From Clostridiales bacterium UBA6114 (GTDB lineage: Bacteria; Bacillota; Clostridia; Oscillospirales; Butyricicoccaceae), in assembly GCA_002423435.1 (NCBI GenBank), contig DIWE01000005.1, positions 1 through 36,665 of the forward strand: DNA of 36,665 nucleotides, given 5' to 3'. A program made the translations under genes and the position numbers. Positions 30,686 to 36,665 of this stretch are shown piece after piece. How positions within the stretch are numbered: the first letter of the stretch is position 1; each line of letters starts with the position of its first letter. Under the pieces are notes generated by a model, which searched no databases, had not been told where the DNA came from, and saw only the letters and a program-made list of their open reading frames with translations.

Positions 30686-30791
30686 TTGATTACCCCAAAA
30701 TATAAAGATTCGTCTATAATAATCATTTTATGTAAATGGGCTTTATATGGAACTCAGAGGCGTAGTATATTTACGCCTCGGCATCTTTAAG

Positions 30792-30832
30792 AAAGCCGGT
30801 CGACTTTGACTTTCGTCTTATCGACCGGCTTT
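30792..30832 (-). terminator. Terminator of the XRE gene at 30818
   Basis: AAAGCCGGTCGA (30792-30803) and TCGACCGGCTTT (30821-30832) form a perfect 12-bp stem. The stem overlaps the last codons of the minus-strand gene, and TTTCTTA follows on that strand. Confidence 0.75.
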
Positions 30833-31084
30833 ATCTATTCCATCAATTAAATCGTAATACGAAACGCCCAAAGCTTCGGAAAATGCTTTGATCTCAATAT
30901 CCGTCACAAAGCGTTTCCCGTTTTCTATCCTCCGAATCACATGGTTATCCACGTCATATCCCATCACCTGCAGCCTATACGCCAGTTTTCTCTGGGATAA
31001 AGGGGGATCCATATTAAGCCGTAATTTTTTGATGTTCTCACCGCACAAGTTGTTTCTGCCATCTGATGATTTTAATTTGAACAC
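30818..31084 (-). CDS. XRE/Cro-type helix-turn-helix regulator
   Basis: An 88-residue single-domain DNA-binding protein, probably starting with GTG 31084; the ribosome-binding site is weak. The HTH runs from about residue 15 to 78: GENIKKLRLNMDPPLSQRKLAYRLQVMGYDVDNHVIRRIENGKR, then ALGVSYYDLIDG. The spacing between the two HTH helices is slightly longer than in lambda Cro, as in many clostridial small XRE proteins. It is divergent from gerAA and may influence that operon (inference from position only). It has no effector domain. Confidence 0.87.
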   Translation of the reverse strand: MFKLKSSDGRNNLCGENIKKLRLNMDPPLSQRKLAYRLQVMGYDVDNHVIRRIENGKRFVTDIEIKAFSEALGVSYYDLIDGIDKAGR

Positions 31085-31282
31085 TCCAAAACCGCCATTT
31101 CTGTTGAATGCCGTTTACGATTAAGTGTATTTTACAGTATAAAAACAATGCCGGTGGTTAATACTATTCAACACTGAGCAAACGAATTGGTAAAATTTAA
31201 CTATATTGGTATAAATTACTTTCCATATCAAAATTGCCAGAAAAACGCTTACGGCTGACATCGAAAATAAAGGAGGAGAGCA

Positions 31283-32776
31283 ATGTTCAGATTCGGCAAG
31301 GAACACAAAACAGAAAACAGGGAGCCATCGGACGCAGCAGAGGCCGGAAACGGGAGGGCTGCCGACAATGCCGTTCCCGCTTCAATCACACAATGCGAAA
31401 AGACCGTAAGGAACATATTTGGTATCAGCTCCGATATCGTTATACAAACCTTTAAAACGCAAAAAGAAAAGGCCATGATCGTTTATGTCGATGGCCTCAT
31501 CAATAAAGACCTTATGGACAGAGATATCATATCGCCATTAAAATCAAAGGATTTTGATGGCGATTTGGCTTTGGCGATCAAGAGCCATTTCAAAAAAGTC
31601 GACGATATGCCAGCCTTTGTCGGCGAGGCGCTTCATGGGAATATTGCGCTTTTTTATGAGGGCAGCAAAAAAGTTCTCATCATAGACATCAAGCAGTGGG
31701 ACAAACGCTCGGTGGAAACCCCCGACATTGAAACGGTAATCCGAGGGCCGAAAGAAGGTTTTACGGAGAATATCCGTACAAATACCGCCTTACTCCGGAG
31801 GAAACTCAGAACACCCGAGCTGATTATCGAAAACACAGTTATCGGCAGGCAGGGCAATACGCCTGTAGGCATTGCCTATATCGAGGGCATTGTCAATCAG
31901 GATGTTCTTAAGGAAGTAAAATGTCGGTTATCAGAAATCGATACGGACGCGGTTTTTGAATCCGGAAGTATCGAGCAGTATATCAGTCAAAACAAATTCA
32001 GACCGGTTTCGGGCATAGGCGCAACGCAAAAACCCGACGTTGCGGCGGCAAGGATTCTTGAGGGCCGGGTTGCCGTATTTTGCGACGGCACGCCCCATGT
32101 CCTGACGATTCCCGAGCTTTTTGTGGAGCATCTGCAGTCCGGCGAAGACTATTATGAACATGTTCTGCTTGCGGCAACACTGAGAATCCTGAGATTCATC
32201 GGTTTATTCATAAGCATTATGCTGCCTGGATTGTCGGTGGCAATTATTACATTCAGTCAGGAAATGATGCCTTCGGTTTTCCTGAACACCCTGATCGCGT
32301 CCACCCAAAAAACACCGCTTCCGGCAGGTGCGGAAGTATTTCTCCTCATCTTGATGTTTGAATTATTAAAGGAGGCGGGCACAAGACTACCAAAGACGGT
32401 CGGCTCCGCGATCACAATCGTCGGGGCGCTGATCATTGGGGATTCCGCGGTCAACGCAGGAATCGTCAGTGCACCGGCGGTCATTATTGTCGCTTTAACC
32501 GCCGTATCAAGCTTTGTCGTACCAACCCTTCGCGAATACATCATCTTATACAGACTGCTGATCCTGCTCCTCGGCGGCACAATGGGCCTGATCGGCGTCG
32601 GAACGGGCGTGGTCATCCTGCTCACGCAGCTCGTCTCAACGGAATCTTTCGGTGTCCCCATTCTTTCCTCCTTTTCAAGGGACGAAATGAAGGATATTCT
32701 TTTTCGGTTCCCAGTGAGGTCTATGAAGTATAGACCTGCGACTATCGCCAAAAACAATGTGCAGAGAAAAAATTGA
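31283..32776 (+). CDS. gerAA: Spore germinant receptor subunit A (GerAA family)
   Basis: A 497-residue GerA-family protein of the spore inner membrane. The hydrophilic N-terminal region to about residue 290 includes MIVYVDGLINKDLMDRDIISPL and SVETPDIETVIRGPKEGFTENIRTNTALLRRKLRTPEL, the signature of the family. About four to five membrane spans follow (FIGLFISIMLPGLSVAII, FLLILMFELLKEAGTRLP, LRLLILLLGG type) before a short basic tail. With the B and C subunits it forms a germinant-gated channel. RBS AAAGGAGGAGAGCA lies before ATG 31283. Order here is A-C-B; gerAC starts 25 bases later. The germinant cannot be inferred. Confidence 0.97.
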   Translation: MFRFGKEHKTENREPSDAAEAGNGRAADNAVPASITQCEKTVRNIFGISSDIVIQTFKTQKEKAMIVYVDGLINKDLMDRDIISPLKSKDFDGDLALAIKSHFKKVDDMPAFVGEALHGNIALFYEGSKKVLIIDIKQWDKRSVETPDIETVIRGPKEGFTENIRTNTALLRRKLRTPELIIENTVIGRQGNTPVGIAYIEGIVNQDVLKEVKCRLSEIDTDAVFESGSIEQYISQNKFRPVSGIGATQKPDVAAARILEGRVAVFCDGTPHVLTIPELFVEHLQSGEDYYEHVLLAATLRILRFIGLFISIMLPGLSVAIITFSQEMMPSVFLNTLIASTQKTPLPAGAEVFLLILMFELLKEAGTRLPKTVGSAITIVGALIIGDSAVNAGIVSAPAVIIVALTAVSSFVVPTLREYIILYRLLILLLGGTMGLIGVGTGVVILLTQLVSTESFGVPILSSFSRDEMKDILFRFPVRSMKYRPATIAKNNVQRKN

Positions 32777-32801
32777 TCGTTTTCTTGGAAGGAGCGGTGA
32801 A

Positions 32802-34031
32802 ATGAAAAGAGGATTTTGCGCAATTGTTTGCATAATGATCTCCATATCTTTGTCGGGATGCTGGAGCAGAAAGGAACCGAAGACTTTAGCTTTGGTAAAC
32901 AGTTCACTTTACGATTTCAGCGATATCGGTGACTTTCAGGTAACGATAGAGGTGCTCAATCCCGCTGCGCTGGGCGGCATCAATGATAGCGGGGGCGGAA
33001 AAAGTCCCAACATAACAGTCATCAGTGAAGGCGGCTCTATCCCGGTGGCAATCAGGAATGCATCGGAAAGCCTCGAAAGAACAATCTTCGGCGGACACAA
33101 TAAGGTGCGTTTCTTTTCCGAAAAGTTTGCAGAAACAGATATGATCTCCATTATGGATTATTGGACGAGAGATCATCTCACGGATGAAAATCCGTTAATG
33201 GTGGTTGTAAAGGGTGAAGATCCCAAACAGGTTTATTCCTGCATGCTTGGACTGTCCGATACGGTCGGGGATTATCTTGAGAGTATGTCGAAGACACAGC
33301 CTTATACGACGGCAAACTCCGTGTTTGTAAAAAACCTTGATTTCATAAAAGACTACTACGAAGAGGGCAAACAGCCTGTTGCCGGGGTCGTGGAGCTTGT
33401 CGAATGCGGGTCTAAACCATCCAATAACACCGCCACAGATTTTCGGAATTCGCAAGGCTCGCAAAGCCCGCAGGACAGTTCGAATAAAGAATATAAAATA
33501 AAATACGAGGGCCTGGCGGCATTTAAGGACGGTAAACTTGTGGGATATATGGAGGCGGCGGAGACGAGGGCGTATAACTTTGTTATCAACAACGTAGAGA
33601 ACGCCGCCGTTTCCATTTCATCAGAGGATAAGCAGACCGTTGTCACAGTCCATAATCCAAAAGCGGAAATAAAAACCGAGATAAACGATGGTCAGATAAC
33701 GGCGAACGTAAAAATTAAAACCTCTATGTCTATCGTTCAAGAGAGTGGCATCTTAGACATCAGCAAAATGGACCCGTTAAAAACGGTTGAAGCTGATTTT
33801 GATAAACAGATGGAAGAGGAAATAATCGCGACCATAAAAAAAGCGCAGACTGAATTTCACAGCGATATATTCGGGTTCGGCGAATCCGTGCATAAGCAGC
33901 ATCCTGAAAAATGGAAGGAAATAAAGGAAGACTGGGGTGATTACTTCGCCGGAGCTTCAATAAACGTCTCGGTCGAGTCGTCGGTGGACAGGTCGGGAGA
34001 AATCAAACAGCCATTTAAGCTGGAGGACTGA
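32802..34031 (+). CDS. gerAC: Spore germinant receptor lipoprotein (Ger(x)C family)
   Basis: A 409-residue lipoprotein. ATG 32802 follows GGAAGGAGCGGTGAA; the frame extends back into gerAA at 32757 without an RBS there. The signal peptide ends in a lipobox (SLSGC). NPLMVVVKGEDPKQV and the C-terminal region with IIATIKKAQTEFHSDIFGFGESVHKQHPEKWKEIKEDW are family hallmarks. Residues about 215-245 are a Ser/Asn/Gln-rich linker. It joins GerAA and GerAB in the inner-membrane receptor complex and faces the outer side. It is followed by gerAB after four bases. Confidence 0.95.
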   Translation: MKRGFCAIVCIMISISLSGCWSRKEPKTLALVNSSLYDFSDIGDFQVTIEVLNPAALGGINDSGGGKSPNITVISEGGSIPVAIRNASESLERTIFGGHNKVRFFSEKFAETDMISIMDYWTRDHLTDENPLMVVVKGEDPKQVYSCMLGLSDTVGDYLESMSKTQPYTTANSVFVKNLDFIKDYYEEGKQPVAGVVELVECGSKPSNNTATDFRNSQGSQSPQDSSNKEYKIKYEGLAAFKDGKLVGYMEAAETRAYNFVINNVENAAVSISSEDKQTVVTVHNPKAEIKTEINDGQITANVKIKTSMSIVQESGILDISKMDPLKTVEADFDKQMEEEIIATIKKAQTEFHSDIFGFGESVHKQHPEKWKEIKEDWGDYFAGASINVSVESSVDRSGEIKQPFKLED

Positions 34032-34035
34032 ATAA

Positions 34036-35178
34036 ATGACAAGGAAGCCTTCAATCGGTTCCGCTCAGTTATTGTTCTTGTCGGTCGGGAGCGCATTGGT
34101 GTTCCCCTATACCTTCATGCCCATTTTGACCGCGCCTCCGGCGAACCAGGACGCATGGGTCGTGCTGTTCATGGCCTTCCCGTATATTCTTGCAATCAAT
34201 GCCTCGCTTTTATTTCTCATGAATAAATTCAGGGGTATGAATGTGAATGAAATGGCGGAAACGATTTTGGGAAAATTTTTCGGCAAAGCGGCCGCCGTTA
34301 TTTTCATCCTGTTTTTCATATACTGTTTTACGGCCTGCATGCTGATTACCGCGATATTCATCAACCTGTATATTTTTCCCGATACGCCGACATGGGCGCT
34401 GCTTTTATATATGGTTGTCCCCATATCCTACGCGGCCTATAAGGGGGCGGGTACCATAGGCAGGCTTTCGGTCTTCATTGTTCCTTTTATTATGCTGACG
34501 GTCATCATCTTTTTTGTGCTTGGCCTGGATCAGATGGACTTAGGGAGTCTGCAGCCGGTGCTTGCCGATTCGACGTTTCTTCAGTTGAACGAAGGAGCGT
34601 TTTTGACCGGGGCCAGATACTCGGAGATATTGATATTTTTAATTTTCTCGTTCTGGCTGAAACAAGAATCGAGCATTAACAAAACCTATGCGGCCGCTTT
34701 GGTTGCATTTGCCGTTTCTTTCCTCCTGATACTCATCCCGACCTTAACCGTCTTAGGCGTCGAGTTTGGGAAACATGCCTGGAATCCCTATTTTTTATAT
34801 ACACGGCAGGTCGGGGGATATGATTTTATCCAGAGGGTGCAATCCTTAAATACGTTGGCGTGGTTCCCTGCCGCTTTGCTGAAGCTCATGATGTATAACT
34901 TCATGGGAAGCTATGTATTTTCAGGGGTCGTAAAAGCAAAATCCCATAAGTGGTTTGTCATTCCGATATCCATCATCGGATGTGGCTTATGTATGCTGCC
35001 GGTGCTGAACAAATCAAGTACGGTCGAGCTTCTCCGCTCCGACAAGGTTTTCCCGTTTATTGTCCTTCCCGTGACGTTCGTACTGCCGTTAATTATTGTA
35101 ATCGTATATTTTATCAGAAGGGAAAAAATACGAAATATTCTTGCGCAAAAGAAAACGGTGGGGGCTGGAGCGGTATAA
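34036..35178 (+). CDS. gerAB: Spore germinant receptor subunit B, amino-acid-permease fold (GerAB)
   Basis: A 380-residue polytopic protein with about ten membrane spans, of the Spore_permease family in the APC superfamily. N-terminal ISSAQLLF-like GSAQLLFLSVGSALVFPYTFMP and NEMAETILGKFFGKAAAVIF match the family. It probably forms the ligand-binding subunit of the receptor. It begins four bases after the gerAC stop, so the two are translationally coupled. A terminator at 35271 closes the operon. The transcript promoter upstream of gerAA was not recognised. Confidence 0.95.
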   Translation: MTRKPSIGSAQLLFLSVGSALVFPYTFMPILTAPPANQDAWVVLFMAFPYILAINASLLFLMNKFRGMNVNEMAETILGKFFGKAAAVIFILFFIYCFTACMLITAIFINLYIFPDTPTWALLLYMVVPISYAAYKGAGTIGRLSVFIVPFIMLTVIIFFVLGLDQMDLGSLQPVLADSTFLQLNEGAFLTGARYSEILIFLIFSFWLKQESSINKTYAAALVAFAVSFLLILIPTLTVLGVEFGKHAWNPYFLYTRQVGGYDFIQRVQSLNTLAWFPAALLKLMMYNFMGSYVFSGVVKAKSHKWFVIPISIIGCGLCMLPVLNKSSTVELLRSDKVFPFIVLPVTFVLPLIIVIVYFIRREKIRNILAQKKTVGAGAV

Positions 35179-35270
35179 AAAATTACAAACAATGACGCCG
35201 CCTGATATTCTTAAAGAACGGGCAGAGCTTTTGCAAATCGCCAAAGGGCAATAGGCGCGAAAGGATGGCA

Positions 35271-35309
35271 AAGCCGGGATCAGCGTTTTTTTATCCCGGC
35301 TTATTTTTT
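35271..35309 (+). terminator. Terminator of the ger operon
   Basis: AAGCCGGGAT (35271-35280) and ATCCCGGCTT (35293-35302) form a perfect 10-bp stem, followed by ATTTTTT. Confidence 0.92.
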
Positions 35310-35340
35310 ATGTAAGCCGATATTCCGGATTACCCCTACC

Positions 35341-35543
35341 CGGTACATAAGTCCCGTGCCGCCCTGGCACGATACTTGCTGTTTATATGAGACAGCAAGG
35401 AGGGCTAGTGTGAAAAATCACACTACCATAAATCAGAGGCGTGCCGCTCGCCGAAAAGCGGCAACCGCGGCACATGCCAATAACCTCCATTCGCCGGTGA
35501 GGTTTTTAATGATTGATTTGTGCGCGGAGCAAATGGAGGTTAT
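35341..35543 (+). promoter_or_regulatory. Structured leader with sequestered ribosome-binding site (riboswitch-like)
   Basis: Five helices occur in order between the ger terminator and the next start codon: GTGCC/GGCAC (35356-35370), CTTGCTGT/ACAGCAAG (35375-35399), TAGTGTG/CACACTA (35406-35425), and a 10-bp stem GGC+GTGCCGC with GCGGCAC+GCC (35438-35478). Finally, ATAACCTCCATT (35480-35491) complements the ribosome-binding region AATGGAGGTTAT (35532-35543) over 12 bp. The same anti-SD can instead pair with GAGGTT (35499-35504). Such mutually exclusive pairing is the design of translational riboswitches and attenuators. No known class was recognised, and no convincing promoter was seen. Confidence 0.6.
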
Positions 35544-35544
35544 C

Positions 35545-36665
35545 ATGCCGGGAAAAACCATAGCGGAAAAAATACTTTCACTTCACGCGGACAAATCGTG
35601 TATCGCCGGGGAAATCGCCGTTTGCAGGGTGGATACCATCATGATGCACGACGCAAACGGTCCTCTGGCGATCCGGGCCTTTTGGCAGCTGGGCGCGAGC
35701 GCGGTATATAACCCTGCCGGGATCATTGCGATCTTCGACCACTGCACCCCGGCCCCCAACGAAAAATTGTCCAACATCCACATGTTCCTGCGCCGGTTCT
35801 GCACCGAGCAGGGAATCCCCTATGTGGAGGGGGGAGAGGGCGTCTGCCACCAGATCATGGTGGAGCGGGGTTACGCCAAGCCGGGCGCCCTCATCGTGGG
35901 AACCGACTCGCACACCTGCACCTACGGTGCGCTGGGGGCGTTCTCCACCGGCCTTGGCGCCACCGATGTGGCGGTGGCCATGCTGTCGGGGCGGCTGTGG
36001 TTCAAAACGCCGCCCACTATCCGGGTGGATCTGCGCGGGAGACTCGGGCCCATGTGCACCGCAAAGGACGTGATTCTTTCGGTGATCGGCCTAATGGGCG
36101 CCGACGGCTGCAATTACAAGAGCATCGAATTCTACGGCGATTGGCTGGAGGAGGCTTCCCGCTCCGACCGATTGACCATCGCCAACATGGTGGTGGAAAT
36201 GGGGGCCAAATGCGGGTTTACTTGTTACTCCGGCCTGGGAATCCGGGCCGACCCGGACGCGGCTTACGAGCGCACGGTCTCGCTGAATCTCGCGGAGGTG
36301 GAGCCCACGGTGGCAAAGCCCCATGCGGTGGACAACGTCTGTCCAGTGGGGGAGGTCGCCGGAACCCCCATCGACCAGGGCGTCATCGGGAGCTGCACCA
36401 ACGGCAGACTGGAGGATTTGCGCGCGGCGGCGGACATCCTCCGGGGAAACCGGGTGAAGGACGGCTGCCGGCTGCTGATTTTGCCGGCGTCGAGCGGTAT
36501 ACTGCGGCAGGCGGCGGACGAGGGAGTGCTGTCCGCCCTGATTGACGCCGGAGCCATTATCTGCACGCCGGGCTGCGGCGTCTGCGTCGGGACCCTGGGG
36601 GGCGTGCCGGGGGACGGCGAGGTTGTGCTGTCCAGCACAAACCGCAACTTCAAGGGCCGGATGGG
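35545..36665 (+). CDS. Aconitase-family hydro-lyase large subunit (LeuC-like), 5' part
   Basis: The frame is open to the window's end, giving 373 residues of an expected 415-420. ATG 35545 follows GGAGGT. TDSHTCTYGALGAFSTGLGATD is the substrate-binding signature. The Fe-S cysteines are in GSCTNG and PGCGVCVG, and SSTNRNFKGRM comes near the right edge. It is a paralogue of the protein at 21700, sharing the GEGVCHQ and GRLWFK(T/V)P stretches, but with clearly different sequence, so it was not recently duplicated. A small subunit is expected just beyond the window. Substrate unknown. Expression is probably controlled by the structured leader ahead of it. Confidence 0.94.
   Translation, partial: MPGKTIAEKILSLHADKSCIAGEIAVCRVDTIMMHDANGPLAIRAFWQLGASAVYNPAGIIAIFDHCTPAPNEKLSNIHMFLRRFCTEQGIPYVEGGEGVCHQIMVERGYAKPGALIVGTDSHTCTYGALGAFSTGLGATDVAVAMLSGRLWFKTPPTIRVDLRGRLGPMCTAKDVILSVIGLMGADGCNYKSIEFYGDWLEEASRSDRLTIANMVVEMGAKCGFTCYSGLGIRADPDAAYERTVSLNLAEVEPTVAKPHAVDNVCPVGEVAGTPIDQGVIGSCTNGRLEDLRAAADILRGNRVKDGCRLLILPASSGILRQAADEGVLSALIDAGAIICTPGCGVCVGTLGGVPGDGEVVLSSTNRNFKGRM

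Noticed and set aside
35192..35254. A 20-codon frame after gerAB (MTPPDILKERAELLQIAKGQ)
   Set aside because: It lacks a ribosome-binding site and lies just before the operon terminator; probably chance.
35341..35545. T-box leader ahead of the LeuC-like gene
   Set aside because: An ACCGCGG string resembles part of the T-box core, but the preceding bases lack the TGGN bulge, and there is no stem I with a specifier loop and AG-bulge; the leader is also short.
1..36665. CRISPR arrays, tRNA or rRNA genes, prophage
   Set aside because: No regularly spaced repeats, tRNA cloverleaf, rRNA signature or phage structural genes were seen; the only mobile element is the IS110-type sequence.

Overview
The window looks like chromosome of an anaerobic, endospore-forming Clostridia member with moderately high GC. 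It carries a three-gene gerA-type germinant receptor operon, two LysM-GH18 spore-cortex-type proteins, a B12-dependent ribonucleotide reductase, rubrerythrin and a half-ferritin, and an SLH surface protein. The genus cannot be named from the sequence. Gene density is ordinary, and most genes have clear Shine-Dalgarno sites and hairpin terminators.

Layout. (1) 1-2.9 kb: the 3' part of nrdJ, then bioY behind a promoter whose -35 box overlaps a BirA-type biotin operator. (2) 2.9-11.5 kb, cluster 1: a GntR/FCD regulator is divergent from DUF6282 hydrolase, PIG-L/GalB-like hydratase, TctB-TctA-TctC tricarboxylate transporter, nitroreductase-fold protein, RraA-family aldolase and a YeiH-type membrane protein. 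A 13-bp motif is iterated three times just downstream of the inferred cluster promoter. (3) 11.5-13.3 kb: a structured intergenic region and an SLH/Ig-like surface protein. (4) 13.3-23.5 kb, cluster 2: an IclR regulator is divergent from a glyoxylate-carboligase-like TPP enzyme, FAD oxidoreductase, TAXI-TRAP binding protein, fused TRAP permease, a second RraA-family protein and an aconitase/isopropylmalate-isomerase-like pair. The TPP gene promoter is bracketed by two TGAAA-N5-TTTCA palindromes. (5) 23.7-26.2 kb: half-ferritin, rubrerythrin, a PAS-Cys-GGDEF protein and an XRE regulator. (6) 26.4-27.9 kb: an IS110-type element with a noncoding end that could encode its bridge RNA. (7) 27.9-35.2 kb: two convergent LysM-GH18 genes, an XRE regulator and gerAA-gerAC-gerAB. 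(8) 35.3 kb to the end: a heavily structured leader with a sequestered ribosome-binding site ahead of a second aconitase-family large subunit that runs off the window.

How the genes may work together (inference). Cluster 1 resembles the lower half of 4-oxalomesaconate metabolism, namely a GalB-like hydratase plus an RraA/CHA-type aldolase, joined to a tricarboxylate importer. No ring-cleaving dioxygenase is present, so a branched polycarboxylate may be taken up and split to pyruvate plus oxaloacetate or a related acid. Cluster 2 is a second carboxylate catabolic unit with its own importer, 2-oxoacid carboligase, oxidoreductase, aldolase-like protein and Fe-S hydro-lyase. The substrates are not identifiable from sequence. 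The most novel-looking items are these two clusters and the riboswitch-like leader at 35.34-35.54 kb.
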